Source of the DNA: Sinorhizobium saheli
GTDB lineage: Bacteria > Pseudomonadota > Alphaproteobacteria > Rhizobiales > Rhizobiaceae
NCBI RefSeq assembly: GCF_001651875.1
Contig: NZ_LNQB01000073.1
Span: forward strand, 248,001 to 312,000
Length of the DNA stretch: 64,000 nt
Direction: 5' to 3'
The notes under the pieces are model-generated. The model was given only the letters and a program-made list of their open reading frames with translations, was not told the DNA's origin and searched no databases. This document shows positions 1 to 8,875 of the stretch, in pieces. The position numbers and the translations under genes are program-made. How positions within the stretch are numbered: position 1 is the stretch's first letter; every line of letters begins with the position of its first letter.

Positions 1-932
1 TGAAGGCCAATCGCGAGGTAATCGTCTCGGCCTCCTCCTTCAACTCCCCGAAACTCTTGATGCTCTCCGGCATCGGCCCGGCGGCGCACCTCAAGGACAT
101 GGGCATCGAGGTGAAGGCCGACCGTCCCGGCGTCGGCCAGAACCTGCAGGACCACATGGAGTTCTATTTCCAGCAGGTAAGCACCAAGCCGGTGTCGCTC
201 TATTCCTGGCTGCCGTGGTTCTGGCAGGGGGTCGCCGGCGCACAATGGCTGTTCTTCAAGAGGGGCCTCGGCATTTCCAACCAGTTCGAGTCCTGCGCCT
301 TCCTGCGCTCCGCACCGGGCGTCAAGCAGCCGGACATCCAGTACCACTTCCTGCCGGTGGCGATCAGCTATGACGGCAAGGCGGCGGCGAACACCCACGG
401 CTTCCAGGTCCATGTCGGCTACAACCTGTCGAAGTCGCGCGGTAGCGTCACGCTCCGCGCCGCCGATCCGAAGGCCGATCCGGTGATCCGCTTCAACTAT
501 ATGAGCCACCCGGAGGATTGGGAGAAATTCCGCCATTGCGTGCGCCTCACGCGCGAGATCTTCGGCCAGAAGGCCTTCGACCTCTATCGCGGGCCGGAAA
601 TCCAGCCGGGCGAGAAGGTCCGGACGGACGAGGAGATCGACGCCTTCCTGCGCGAGCACCTCGAAAGCGCCTATCACCCCTGCGGCACCTGCAAGATGGG
701 TTCGAAGGACGATCCGATGGCGGTGGTCGACCCGGAAACGCGGGTGATCGGCGTCGAGGCCCTGCGCGTCGTCGACTCCTCGATCTTCCCGCACATCACC
801 TACGGCAACCTCAACGCCCCGTCGATCATGACCGGCGAGAAGGCCGCCGACCACATCCTCGGCAAGCAGCGGCTCGCCCGCTCGAACCAGGAGCCATGGA
901 TCAATCCGCGCTGGGCGGTGAGCGACCGGTAG
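1..932 (+). CDS. betA: Choline dehydrogenase, C-terminal part (5' end outside window)
   Basis: FAD-dependent GMC-family oxidoreductase that oxidises choline to betaine aldehyde in glycine betaine synthesis. The frame is open from base 3 with no start in the window, so the N-terminal FAD-binding fold lies to the left. Visible are the second GMC signature region ([16 protein letters not shown]) and the GMC C-terminal domain with [10 protein letters not shown] and [15 protein letters not shown], the usual choline dehydrogenase tail. The gene ends with TAG at 930-932. In Sinorhizobium betA closes the bet operon, and here it is likewise followed by hairpin repeats. Function is assigned from family resemblance and is solid; only the 5' half is unseen. 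Confidence 0.95.
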   Translation, partial: KANREVIVSASSFNSPKLLMLSGIGPAAHLKDMGIEVKADRPGVGQNLQDHMEFYFQQVSTKPVSLYSWLPWFWQGVAGAQWLFFKRGLGISNQFESCAFLRSAPGVKQPDIQYHFLPVAISYDGKAAANTHGFQVHVGYNLSKSRGSVTLRAADPKADPVIRFNYMSHPEDWEKFRHCVRLTREIFGQKAFDLYRGPEIQPGEKVRTDEEIDAFLREHLESAYHPCGTCKMGSKDDPMAVVDPETRVIGVEALRVVDSSIFPHITYGNLNAPSIMTGEKAADHILGKQRLARSNQEPWINPRWAVSDR

Positions 933-950
933 ATCACAAAAGAGAGTAAG

Positions 951-1111
951 ACCCCTCCCCAACTCCTCCGCACAGGTGGGAGGGGTTAATTTGCCACCCC
1001 CACTCCGCCTTCTGGATCGTTCCAGCGCGGGTCGAACTTGGAATTGGCAGTCGGGCGCGGCTGGCACCAAAGCCCCTCCCACCTGTGGGGAGGGGTTGGG
1101 GAGGGGCTTTT
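951..1111. repeat. GC-rich palindromic intergenic repeat between convergent genes
   Basis: Two related palindromes made of CCCCTCCC/GGGAGGGG blocks (951-987 and 1069-1111) lie between betA and the convergent small membrane gene. They resemble the short dispersed hairpin repeats of rhizobial intergenic regions. No coding potential is apparent. Assignment to a named family is not made. Confidence 0.6.
1069..1111. terminator. Probable bidirectional hairpin terminator
   Basis: Arms AAAGCCCCTCCC (1069-1080) and GGGAGGGGCTTT (1099-1110) are exact complements. A T-run follows on the plus strand, and the A-run at the left arm gives U-residues on the other strand. It sits between the 3' ends of betA and the leftward operon 2012-1141, so it could end transcription from both sides. 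Confidence 0.5.
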
Positions 1112-1140
1112 CTCAGGCGAGGCGTTGATGCCCGCTTTCG

Positions 1141-1623
1141 CTACTCCAGCAGGAAGCCGATCCATCGGCCGGCGACGACGGCGCCGGGCCAGATCATCAA
1201 GGATAGCCATGCCGAGAGGCGTACCCTCGAGGAGAGCGGTCCGCCCCTGACGGCGGCGCGCCACTGCGGCGCCAGCTGCAACAGGACCGCGTTGGCGACG
1301 CCGAGGGCGAGCAGCGTCATCTTGGCGAGGAAGGCGGGATTGCCGGCATACTCACGCGGATTGACACTGAAGAGGCAGAAGCCGGTGGCGATCGCCAGCG
1401 CAACCCCGACGGCTGCTGCGCGCGAAAGGAACGGCCCGATCACTTCGACAGGCACTTTCCCGAAGAGGCCGATCAGCCGCAGGTCCAGCGGCAGGATCGA
1501 GCCGATGATGATCCCGATCGACAGGATATGCGCAGCATTGACGAAGATGTAGAGGGTTGCCGAGCGCCGTATCGCCACCGCGAAGGGCAGCGCCCCGATC
1601 CCCTCGAGTAGATCCGCCCCCAT
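1141..1623 (-). CDS. Small four-helix membrane protein (DUF6644-like), unknown function
   Basis: A 160-residue protein dominated by four hydrophobic segments: about residues 23-48 (TLYIFVNAAHILSIGIIIGS), 67-85, 99-119 and 136-157. It starts with ATG two bases after the stop codon of the upstream gene 1626-2012, so the two are almost certainly cotranscribed. The family label is from general resemblance to small uncharacterised membrane proteins found beside DUF6152 genes and is tentative. No enzymatic motif is visible. It ends facing betA across hairpin repeats. Confidence 0.75.
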   Translation of the reverse strand: MGADLLEGIGALPFAVAIRRSATLYIFVNAAHILSIGIIIGSILPLDLRLIGLFGKVPVEVIGPFLSRAAAVGVALAIATGFCLFSVNPREYAGNPAFLAKMTLLALGVANAVLLQLAPQWRAAVRGGPLSSRVRLSAWLSLMIWPGAVVAGRWIGFLLE

Positions 1624-1625
1624 CG

Positions 1626-2012
1626 TCAGTTCGTCTGTATACGCTCCGGATAGATGTCATAGACCTTTCCGGCCACCGTAATCCGGACGGCCTTCATCCT
1701 TTTCTCGGCCCCGTCCAGCGAGCGGTTGCCGAGCGCGACGATCGGGTCGCCAACTTTCGCGACGCCCTCGACGAAGCCGGAGCGTTCCGTCAGCCGCGGA
1801 TTACCCAGTTCGACCAGCCAAAGGCCGTCATTCTTCGTTTCAACCCTGAGCGTCGGATGCGGCGGCGCCATCGAAATCTCGCGGATCGTGCCGGAGAGCT
1901 CGATCTGGTCGGCCTCCGCCCAGGACCAGCCGTGGTGAGCATAGGCGCCCGTCACCAGAAGCAATCCGAGGACGCTTCCAAGAACGGCGCGACTGGACAA
2001 GGACTGGATCAT
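1626..2012 (-). CDS. DUF6152-type exported protein
   Basis: A 128-residue protein with a signal peptide of about 25 residues (MIQSLSSRAVLGSVLGLLLV...AYA) followed by mature sequence starting HHGWSWAEADQIELSGTIREI. The HHGW start and the short beta-rich body fit the DUF6152 family of small periplasmic proteins; no activity is known. It is the first gene of a two-gene leftward operon with the membrane protein 1141-1623. The double His at the mature N-terminus could bind a metal, but that is speculation. Confidence 0.75.
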   Translation of the reverse strand: MIQSLSSRAVLGSVLGLLLVTGAYAHHGWSWAEADQIELSGTIREISMAPPHPTLRVETKNDGLWLVELGNPRLTERSGFVEGVAKVGDPIVALGNRSLDGAEKRMKAVRITVAGKVYDIYPERIQTN

Positions 2013-2313
2013 TTGCGCCTCCCTTCATTTCTTCCGCATTGATCAAGCACAAGCTGGAGCAGACGGCGAGAAAGGACAGAGCCTTCAACAATTCTTGAAC
2101 GGCCGGCCGACGCGTCGGCTCCCGAGAGGACGGAGGAACGTATCTTCGTGCCCTCACGCCGCGCAGAGATAATCTACTAATTTACTAGGTTTTCTTAGAA
2201 CTTTATCGATCAGAGAGATATTTGCTCTGATCTCGGGGCAATAGAAATCCGTTTTTCTGTCCTTTGCCGTGAGCGGCTGCGATATTCCGGTCAAATTGCA
2301 ACAGGATCGAGCC
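2013..2313. other. Divergent intergenic region ahead of cysH
   Basis: About 300 bases separate the DUF6152 gene (leftward) from cysH (rightward). Most is GC-rich, but 2165-2235 is unusually AT-rich and holds the candidate cys operator described separately. No small gene was recognised. Confidence 0.6.
2174..2189 (+). promoter_or_regulatory. Candidate regulator site for the cys operon (Rrf2-like)
   Basis: The sequence CTACTAATTTACTAGG stands out in an AT-rich patch about 125 bases before cysH. It has the TACTAA/TTTACTAG composition seen in operators of Rrf2-family regulators that control sulfur metabolism in many bacteria. The regulator is not in this window and the match is by eye, so the assignment is an inference. 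Confidence 0.35.
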
Positions 2314-3069
2314 ATGACGACGCAATCCCTCGAAGCCAAAGCGAAGGCGCTCAACGACGAGCTCGAAGGCCTGGACCTTGCCGGCCGGCTGGCGCTCGTT
2401 GCCGGGCTCGACGGCCGCGCGGTTTTCACCACCTCGCTCGGCATCGAGGATCAGGTCATCACCGCCGCGATCGGCAGCAACCGCCTCGCCATCGACGTGG
2501 CGACGCTGAAGACCGGGCGCCTTTTCAACGAGACCGTTGCCCTCGTCGACAAGACCGAGGAGACCTACGGCATCCTGATCAAGCGCTATCACCCCGAAAA
2601 GGCCGATATCGAGGCCTATGTGGCGCAATACGGCATGAACGGCTTCTACGAGAGCGTCGAGGCAAGGCATGCCTGCTGCGGCGTGCGCAAGCTGAAGCCG
2701 CTCGCGCGGGCGCTCGAAGGGGCAAGTTATTGGATCACGGGGCTCCGCCGCGGCCAGTCGGGCAACCGGGCAACGACGCCCTTTGCCGAGGCCGACCTCG
2801 AGCGCGGCCTGATCAAGATCAATCCGCTCGCGGACTGGGACATCGAAACGATCCGCGCCCATGTCGCGGCCAATGCCATTCCCGTCAACCCGCTGCACAG
2901 CCGCGGCTATCCCTCGATCGGCTGCGAGCCCTGCACCCGCGCCATCAAGCCCGGCGAGCCGGAGCGTGCCGGCCGCTGGTGGTGGGAGAACGACGAGAAG
3001 CGCGAATGCGGCCTGCATGTCGCCGAAGCGGCTTCCTCCGTCATCCCGAATGCCAGCAGCGCCGCCTGA
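2314..3069 (+). CDS. cysH: Adenylyl-sulfate (APS) reductase
   Basis: Reduces activated sulfate to sulfite with thioredoxin in assimilatory sulfur metabolism. The 251-residue protein carries the two cysteine pairs that ligate the [4Fe-4S] cluster of APS-type reductases, C121-C122 (HACCGVRK) and C204/C207 (IGCEPC), plus the catalytic C232 in RECGLH. PAPS-specific enterobacterial CysH lacks the paired cysteines, so the substrate is APS; rhizobial enzymes are known to use APS. The ATG at 2314 (MTTQSLEAK) is preferred over an in-frame GTG at 2269 because it follows an AGGATCGAG ribosome-binding sequence and matches family length. First gene of cysH-cysD-cysN. Confidence 0.95.
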   Translation: MTTQSLEAKAKALNDELEGLDLAGRLALVAGLDGRAVFTTSLGIEDQVITAAIGSNRLAIDVATLKTGRLFNETVALVDKTEETYGILIKRYHPEKADIEAYVAQYGMNGFYESVEARHACCGVRKLKPLARALEGASYWITGLRRGQSGNRATTPFAEADLERGLIKINPLADWDIETIRAHVAANAIPVNPLHSRGYPSIGCEPCTRAIKPGEPERAGRWWWENDEKRECGLHVAEAASSVIPNASSAA

Positions 3070-3113
3070 CGGACGCCACAGCCTAAAAACGAATATTCTC
3101 CCCGGAGTCTGCA

Positions 3114-4067
3114 ATGCCCCATCTTTATCCGGAAACGGAACTGCATAATCCGCAGAGCGCGAAGCCGCCGCTCGATCCGCATCTGAAGGCACTCGAAAAC
3201 GAAGCGATCCACATCTTCCGTGAGGTCGCGGCGGAATTCGAGCGGCCGGTGATGCTCTACTCGATCGGCAAGGACTCTTCCGTGCTCCTGCACCTGGCGC
3301 GCAAGGCCTTCTATCCCGGCCGCGTCCCCTTCCCGCTGCTCCACGTCGACACCGGCTGGAAGTTCCGCGAGATGATCGCCTTCCGCGACGAGATGGTCGA
3401 GAAATACGATCTCGACCTCGTCGTCCATACCAACCCCCGCGGCGCGGCCGAGAACATCTCGCCCTTCTCGCATGGTTCGGCGCTCTATACCGACATCATG
3501 AAGACCGAGGCGCTGCGCCAGGCGCTCGATGCCGGCCAGTACGACGCCGCCTTCGGCGGCGCGCGCCGCGACGAGGAGGCGAGCCGCGCCAAGGAGCGCA
3601 TCTACTCCTTCCGCACGCCGGACCATCGCTGGGACCCGCGCAACCAGCGCCCGGAACTCTGGAACATCTATAACGGCATGATCCGCAAGGGCGAGAGCGT
3701 GCGCGCCTTCCCGCTCTCCAACTGGACCGAGGTCGACATCTGGCGCTACATCCAGGCGGAAGAGATCCCGATCGTGCCGCTCTACTTTGCCAAGAAGCGC
3801 CCGATCGTCGAGCGCGACGGCATGATGATCCTCGCCGAGGATCCGCGCCTCGAGCTCCTTCCGGGCGAGGTGAAGCGCGAGGAGGTCATCCGCTTCCGCA
3901 CGCTCGGCTGCTTCCCGCTGACGGGCGCGATCCGCTCCGGCGCGACGACGCTCGACGATATCATTTCCGAACTTGAAACCGCGACCGTCTCCGAACGCCA
4001 GGGCCGCGCCATCGACCGCGACCAGGCCGGCTCGATGGAAAAGAAGAAACGCGAGGGATATTTCTGA
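3114..4067 (+). CDS. cysD: Sulfate adenylyltransferase subunit 2
   Basis: Small catalytic subunit of ATP sulfurylase, making APS from sulfate and ATP together with the CysN GTPase. The 317-residue protein has the PP-loop [11 protein letters not shown] at residues 50-60 and the conserved [16 protein letters not shown] and [13 protein letters not shown] segments. Length is as usual for the family. It begins 44 bases after cysH and its TGA overlaps the ATG of cysN by one base, so the subunits are translationally coupled. Confidence 0.97.
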   Translation: MPHLYPETELHNPQSAKPPLDPHLKALENEAIHIFREVAAEFERPVMLYSIGKDSSVLLHLARKAFYPGRVPFPLLHVDTGWKFREMIAFRDEMVEKYDLDLVVHTNPRGAAENISPFSHGSALYTDIMKTEALRQALDAGQYDAAFGGARRDEEASRAKERIYSFRTPDHRWDPRNQRPELWNIYNGMIRKGESVRAFPLSNWTEVDIWRYIQAEEIPIVPLYFAKKRPIVERDGMMILAEDPRLELLPGEVKREEVIRFRTLGCFPLTGAIRSGATTLDDIISELETATVSERQGRAIDRDQAGSMEKKKREGYF

Positions 4068-5563
4068 TGACCGCACCGGCACTAGCGAACGCAGCCCTGG
4101 ACGAAACCGCCGTTGCGCATCCCTCACAGGAGCCGGCGCGGGTCGCGCGGGATTCCCGCCCGCTTCGCCTCATCACCTGCGGCAGCGTCGACGACGGCAA
4201 GTCGACGCTGATCGGCCGGCTGCTCTGGGACACCAAGGCGGTCAAGGAAGACCAGGCGGCGAGCCTGCAGCGCGATTCCAACGGCAAGCAGAACGATCTC
4301 GGCCTGCCCGATTTCGCGCTGCTTCTCGACGGCCTGCAGGCCGAGCGCGAACAGGGCATCACCATCGACGTCGCCTATCGCTACTTCTCGACCGACAAGC
4401 GCTCCTTCATCGTCGCCGATACGCCCGGCCACGAGCAATATACCCGCAACATGGCAACCGGCGCCTCGACTGCCGACCTCGCCGTGCTGCTCGTCGATGC
4501 GCGCGCAGGCCTCCTCGAGCAGACCCGCCGCCACGCGACGATCGCGACGCTGATGGGCATCAAGCAGTTCGTGCTCGCCGTCAACAAGATCGACCTTACC
4601 GACTACGACCGCGCCCGCTTCGAGCAGATCTCGCACGAATTCAGGGAACTGGCGCTGTCGCTCGGCGTGCGCCAGGTGACCGCAATCCCGGTTTCGGCGC
4701 TGAAGGGCGAGAACGTCGTCTATGACGGCCGCGCCTCCATGCCCTGGTATGACGGCCCGACGCTGATCGAAGTGCTGGAGCTTGCGACCACCCGCTCCGC
4801 CCAGACCGTCGGCTTCCGCCTGCCGGTGCAGCGCGTATCGCGCCCGGGAGAGAGCTTCCGCGGCTATCAGGGCACCGTTGCCGGCGGCTCGGTGAAGCCG
4901 GGCGATTCGGTCGTGGTGCTGCCCTCCGGCATGGTCGCCAACGTCACCAAGATCGTCACCTTCGACCTCGTGCGCAACGCCGCGGTCGCCGGCGACGCGA
5001 TCACGCTGGTGCTCGACCGGCAGGTGGACGTTTCCCGCGGCGACGTCATCGCGACGATCGACAGCCAGCCGATGACCGGCCTTGCCTTCGACGCGCAGCT
5101 CGTGGCGCTGCAGCCCGAAGGCATCCAGCCGGGCAAGCGCTACTGGCTGAAATCCGGCAGCCGCCGCCAGCGCGTGCAGGTGCAGCCGGTAAGCCAGCTC
5201 GAGCTCAAGAGCGGCAAGTGGAACCACGCCGACGAGCTGCCGATGAACGCGATCGGCAAGGTGCACCTCGCCTTTGACGAGCAGGCGATCTTCGACACCT
5301 ATGAGCAGAACCGCACGACCGGCGCCTTCATCCTGATCGACCCGGACACCAACAACACGGTCGCCGGCGGCATGATCACCGCCAAGCGCGCCGCACTCGG
5401 CGGCATCCACGCCGACGAGAGCCGCGTGATCCTGTCGCTGCCGGCCGACCTCGCCGATCAGCTGATGGCAACGGAGCTCTTCGCAAGCCGCCGCGAAGAC
5501 GCCGAGGTTCGCCGCGTCACCGCCGCCAAAGCGGTCGAGATCATCGACACGATCGACGAGTGA
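4067..5563 (+). CDS. cysN: Sulfate adenylyltransferase subunit 1 (GTPase)
   Basis: Regulatory GTPase subunit of ATP sulfurylase. The 498-residue protein shows an EF-Tu-like G domain: P-loop GSVDDGKS (39-46), DTPGHEQY (118-125) and NKID (173-176), followed by two beta-barrel domains. It ends near residue 498, so there is no fused APS kinase (CysC) domain as in NodQ-type proteins. That agrees with the APS-type CysH upstream, which needs no PAPS. Start overlaps the cysD stop; a strong intrinsic terminator follows. Confidence 0.97.
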   Translation: MTAPALANAALDETAVAHPSQEPARVARDSRPLRLITCGSVDDGKSTLIGRLLWDTKAVKEDQAASLQRDSNGKQNDLGLPDFALLLDGLQAEREQGITIDVAYRYFSTDKRSFIVADTPGHEQYTRNMATGASTADLAVLLVDARAGLLEQTRRHATIATLMGIKQFVLAVNKIDLTDYDRARFEQISHEFRELALSLGVRQVTAIPVSALKGENVVYDGRASMPWYDGPTLIEVLELATTRSAQTVGFRLPVQRVSRPGESFRGYQGTVAGGSVKPGDSVVVLPSGMVANVTKIVTFDLVRNAAVAGDAITLVLDRQVDVSRGDVIATIDSQPMTGLAFDAQLVALQPEGIQPGKRYWLKSGSRRQRVQVQPVSQLELKSGKWNHADELPMNAIGKVHLAFDEQAIFDTYEQNRTTGAFILIDPDTNNTVAGGMITAKRAALGGIHADESRVILSLPADLADQLMATELFASRREDAEVRRVTAAKAVEIIDTIDE

Positions 5564-5579
5564 CCTAAAAATCCCAAGA

Positions 5580-5613
5580 CATGAAAAAGGGGCCAATCGG
5601 CCCCTTTTTCATG
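5580..5613 (+). terminator. Intrinsic terminator of the cys operon
   Basis: Perfect 15-bp stem with a 4-base loop (AATC), left arm CATGAAAAAGGGGCC, right arm ending CCCCTTTTTCATG. It lies 17 bases after the cysN stop. The T5 tract lies inside the right arm, as in many rhizobial terminators. Confidence 0.85.
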
Positions 5614-5767
5614 TGCAGGCTGGTGCCTGATCTCGATCTGTGAGGGCAGAAGGGCGTGACATGCGTCCGGAAGATCGAGCACGCCGTCGACGAACTTCGC
5701 GTCGAGCGCCGTCGTCTTCGGCGGCACCGGATGCCGCACATACAGCCTGCTAAGGGATTGATTTGGC

Positions 5768-5844
5768 TGGTCGGAGTGGCGTGATTCGAACACGCGACCC
5801 CCACGTCCCGAACGTGGTGCGCTACCAGACTGCGCTACACTCCG
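5768..5844 (-). tRNA. tRNA-Pro (anticodon CGG)
   Basis: On the minus strand the 7-bp acceptor arms CGGAGTG and CACTCCG pair. The anticodon arm CACGT-TCGGGAC-GTG presents CGG, and GTTCGAATC forms the T loop. Discriminator A and CCA are encoded at 5768-5771. The 77-base length is standard. It reads CCG codons. Confidence 0.95.
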
Positions 5845-6134
5845 TGACCAGCGGCGCCTCTATAGAACAGCATTTTCGATTTCACAAGCGCTTGGGCTTA
5901 AAAAAGAACAGGGCCCGCCAAAAAAATTTCGCCGGTGGAAAACCGCCCTCGCCGCTTCCCCGGAGCGGGCAATAGGGCGTTTCTGCAACGCTTCGGATTT
6001 TCCTCGAGCGGAGCGCTCCGAGGCAATTTTCTTTCCTCTGTTTTGGCGCTAGAGCCTCGGCGGAACGCTAGGAAACCCGGGGGACGACCGGACTTCCGCG
6101 CTGCAGGTTTCAGGATAGTCAGAGGGACAAAGAC

Positions 6135-6548
6135 ATGAATTTCCGCATGATGACGGCGGCCGGCCTCCTGCTGGCGCTCGCCGGCTGCACGACGACGACC
6201 GGGGTGGCCAGGAACGCGGTCGAGAGCCGCTGGCTCGGCCAGCCGGCCGGCACCTTCTTCGCCCAGTTCGGCCCGCCGATCTCCGACGCCGAAGCCGGCA
6301 GCGACACCGTCTACAGCTGGAAGGGCGGCTACAAGACCCGCAAGGTCCCGGCCGAATACGAGAAGACCGCCGACGGCAAGCGCGGCAAGCGCATCTCCCC
6401 GGCCCGCACGGAATATCTGAGCTGCTCTGTCCAGCTCACCGTCTCCTCCGACTACGTCATCCGCTCGATCCGCCTCGTCGGCGACCGCAAGCGCCCGAAC
6501 GGCCCGAGCTGGTGCGAGGAGTTCTTGGGTGGCGCGAAGGCGGAGTGA
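6135..6548 (+). CDS. Small lipoprotein of unknown function
   Basis: A 137-residue protein with a lipoprotein signal: MNFRMMTAAGLLLALAGC, lipobox LAGC with Cys18, followed by a threonine run. The rest (RWLGQPAGTFFAQFGPPISD..., two later cysteines) is a compact soluble domain of the small outer-membrane-associated lipoprotein type. A ribosome-binding sequence (GAGGGACAAAGAC) precedes the ATG. No homologous function is recognised. It stands alone between a tRNA-Pro gene and an orphan gene. Confidence 0.8.
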   Translation: MNFRMMTAAGLLLALAGCTTTTGVARNAVESRWLGQPAGTFFAQFGPPISDAEAGSDTVYSWKGGYKTRKVPAEYEKTADGKRGKRISPARTEYLSCSVQLTVSSDYVIRSIRLVGDRKRPNGPSWCEEFLGGAKAE

Positions 6549-6563
6549 TGCGGCCAAGCGGCT

Positions 6564-7121
6564 TTGAATTCGATGCCCCCACCGATGAGGTTCAGTGGGG
6601 GCTGCTCGGACGCAACCAGAGGCATAAGGATCGGGTCTCGAGTGTCTGCACCGATTTTCGACCAGTATCGAACAGCACTGACATTGCGGCCCTTGTCCTC
6701 AGTTTGGCGGGGCCATGGCTCAGCGATATTTCTGGAGTTTGGCCGACTGTCTCCCGAGTCCAGACGCGACGGCTCGGCCGGAAATCCACGCGGCGAATAC
6801 ACTGTGATGATCGAATGGAGTTGGCGGATAGAAGGTGAAAACTCGATCATCTGCGGCAGCTGGAGTGACGAACAGGACTGGGACGGCGCTTTCAAGTCAC
6901 TCGTCGGCCGCCAAGTTCAGGACATATCGTTGTATGGCAGGCTACCGGAATTATCGATTCAGTTGTCCGGTGGAATTTACGTTGCCTCGTTCATGACCGC
7001 AGGGGGACAGCCCGCATGGGCGATCATCTGCAATGCACCTGAAGGTCGTCAAACGCGCTTCATCTCCGTTGAGAACGGTGGTGTGATTGAAGGCGTGGAC
7101 TATGGCTCCGCGCGACGCTAG
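6564..7121 (+). CDS. Hypothetical protein, less GC-rich orphan gene between two tRNA genes
   Basis: Reading frame of up to 185 residues. The last 110 or so residues (from about EFGRLSPESRRDGSAGNP, then EYTVMIEWSWRIE, CGSWSDEQDW, GRLPELSIQLSGGIYV and GGQPAWAI) look like a genuine small globular domain of a widespread but uncharacterised bacterial family. The first 60 residues look unlike protein and the start is uncertain: the TTG at 6564 is the longest option, and later ATG/GTG codons are possible. Base composition is visibly less GC-rich than its neighbours. It is followed 42 bases later by tRNA-Gln, so acquired DNA is plausible. No function can be assigned. Confidence 0.55.
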   Translation: MNSMPPPMRFSGGCSDATRGIRIGSRVSAPIFDQYRTALTLRPLSSVWRGHGSAIFLEFGRLSPESRRDGSAGNPRGEYTVMIEWSWRIEGENSIICGSWSDEQDWDGAFKSLVGRQVQDISLYGRLPELSIQLSGGIYVASFMTAGGQPAWAIICNAPEGRQTRFISVENGGVIEGVDYGSARR

Positions 7122-7163
7122 CCCCGCTTCCTGCTGACATTCGGCTTTTTTAGACAAGAACAG

Positions 7164-7238
7164 TGGCTGGGGCGCCTGGATTCGAACCAGGGAATGGCGG
7201 TACCAAAAACCGCTGCCTTACCGCTTGGCTACGCCCCA
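7164..7238 (-). tRNA. tRNA-Gln (anticodon TTG)
   Basis: Minus strand acceptor arm TGGGGCG pairs with CGCCCCA; the anticodon loop TTTTGGT gives TTG; GGTTCGAATCC forms the T arm; discriminator G and CCA are encoded. Length 75 bases. It decodes CAA. Confidence 0.95.
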
Positions 7239-7673
7239 ACTTGAAGCCGGCGAGCAATCACCTCGCCAAATCGAGCGCCTGATTAGCAAAGCTCGTGCAT
7301 GCTCACAATGCTTAACTTCGGTTTCAGCCCAGAATTTGTTGTGTGCGCGCGCGTTGGTCCCGACGTCCCTTGTGTCAACGCAGCTCATTGATCGCAACAA
7401 TTCGAGCAGGCGCACCGGTTTCCTCCTGCCTGCCTTTGGCCTATTGTCGCGACGCAAATGGGATCGAGCCGACGTCGTTCATCGACATGACTTGCCCCTC
7501 ATCCGCCTGCCGGCACCTTCTCCCCGCGGGCGGGGAGAAGGGAGGTGTGGCACGCTCTCAGTCCCCTCTCCTCGCAAGCGGGGAGAGGGCTAGTCCTCGG
7601 GTTAAACCCGAGGAGAGGGGCAATCATGCCGTTCATCGAGATCGAGTATAGGTGAGGCGCAAGGAAGAAACGC
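7239..7673. other. 435-base non-coding stretch with palindromic repeats
   Basis: No gene recognised. The right part (7493-7622) is a dispersed GC-rich repeat, listed separately; the left part shows nothing beyond its AT-richer composition next to the tRNA. Confidence 0.6.
7493..7622. repeat. RIME-like palindromic repeat (family A)
   Basis: Contains CCCCTCATCCGCCTGCCGGC, the hairpin TTCTCCCCGCGGGCGGGGAGAA, a second CCTCTCCTCG hairpin and an inverted CCTCGGGTTAAACCCGAGG palindrome. The same modules recur at 11079-11205, 22463-22644, 28233-28340 and 37985-38152 in various orientations. This fits the short intergenic mosaic elements known from rhizobia. Confidence 0.75.
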
Positions 7674-8585
7674 ATGCAAGGACCGGATTTCGACCTCGAT
7701 TTCAAGCCTGCCCATGGCGAGGCAGTGCCGGTCGCAGACGGCGTTCAGCGCATCACCGTCAACAATCCCGGCCCCTTCACCTTTCACGGCACCAATAGCT
7801 ACATCGTCGGCCGGCGCTCGGTCGCTGTGATCGATCCGGGGCCGGAGGACGAGGCGCATTTCCGGGCGCTGATGGCGGCACTCGAGGGGCGCGAGGTCAC
7901 CCATATCGCCGTCAGCCACACGCATCGCGACCACTCCCCCCTTGCCCGGCGGCTGAAGGAGGCGACGGGGGCACTGATCGTCGGCGAAGGCCCGCATCGG
8001 GCGGCCCGTCCCTTGCATGCCGGCGAGGTCAATCCCTTCGCCGAAAGCTCGGACATGGAATTCGCGCCCGATATCGCGCTTGTCGACGGCGCGCGCATCG
8101 AGGGCGACGGTTGGAGCATGACGGGGGTCGCCACGCCGGGGCACACGGCCAACCACATGGCCTTTGCGCTCGACGGCACCGGCATCCTCTTTTCCGCCGA
8201 TCACGTCATGGCCTGGGCGACGAGCATCGTCGCGCCGCCGGACGGCGCCATGGCCGACTACATGACCTCGCTCGATAAGCTTCTCCAGCGCGACGACCGG
8301 CTCTATCTTCCCGGCCATGGCGGCCCCGTCACCGAACCCGCCGCCTTCGTCCGGGCGCTGAGGGCGCACCGCAAAATGCGCGAGCGCGCCGTGCTCGAGC
8401 GCCTGCGCGCAGGCGACCGGAAGATCCCGGACATGGTGAAGGTGATCTATGCCTCGACCGATCCGCGGCTGCACGGCGCCGCAGCGCTTTCGCTGCTTGC
8501 CCATATCGAGGATCTGATCGAACGGGGCCGCGTCGTCACCGACGGTCCGCCGTCGCTCCTCGGCGAATATCGGCTGGCGACCTGA
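7674..8585 (+). CDS. MBL-fold metallo-hydrolase (LACTB2-like)
   Basis: A 303-residue metallo-beta-lactamase-fold enzyme. The zinc motif HxHxDH is at residues 82-87 (SHTHRDHSP), with further metal ligands in TPGHTANHM, SADHVM and LPGHGG. After residue 215 comes a helical winged-helix-like tail (RALRAHRKMRERAVLERL) as in LACTB2-type hydrolases. The substrate is unknown; relatives are hydrolases or nucleases. ATG at 7674 is preceded by AAGGAAGAAACGC. It stands alone, after a palindromic repeat. Confidence 0.88.
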   Translation: MQGPDFDLDFKPAHGEAVPVADGVQRITVNNPGPFTFHGTNSYIVGRRSVAVIDPGPEDEAHFRALMAALEGREVTHIAVSHTHRDHSPLARRLKEATGALIVGEGPHRAARPLHAGEVNPFAESSDMEFAPDIALVDGARIEGDGWSMTGVATPGHTANHMAFALDGTGILFSADHVMAWATSIVAPPDGAMADYMTSLDKLLQRDDRLYLPGHGGPVTEPAAFVRALRAHRKMRERAVLERLRAGDRKIPDMVKVIYASTDPRLHGAAALSLLAHIEDLIERGRVVTDGPPSLLGEYRLAT

Positions 8586-8875
8586 CCATTGGGCTTGGCT
8601 GTCGCAGGGATCCAGCAGCGCCGCGTCCGTGGCGCGGAAAAGCTGTCTCAGCCCAGGGACTTGGGCGGACTGGATTGCTGTGATGAGCACAAGAAACACG
8701 GCGGGGCAGTATCGCCACACCACAACCGCCGAGGCAGCAATGGCTGCAGTCGTGTCTCGTGAACGCATGTCGCTTTAGAGCGGAGTGCGCTCGCATACCT
8801 TCGCGCCACTGCTCTATCTGTTGGTTTTGCCGTATTCGTGCGACGCCAGGTGATCCCACCTGACTGCAAAATGCT
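8586..8875. other. Non-coding stretch, mostly repeat-like
   Basis: Holds short hairpins (for example GCCCAGGGACTTGGGC near 8650) reminiscent of dispersed rhizobial repeats, and from 8777 a copy of the 100-base family C repeat. A possible 31-codon frame at 8682-8777 has no support and is not called. Confidence 0.5.

Noticed and set aside
6452-6895. 147-codon frame on the minus strand across the orphan gene
   Set aside because: Sequence is not protein-like and would overlap the lipoprotein end; the plus-strand C-terminal domain is better supported.
5768-7238. Integrative element between the two tRNA genes
   Set aside because: No integrase, no repeated tRNA 3' end found by eye, and only one atypical gene; kept only as a small orphan-gene observation.
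8682-8777. 31-codon frame on the plus strand
   Set aside because: No ribosome-binding sequence, lies in repeat-like DNA, composition not protein-like.
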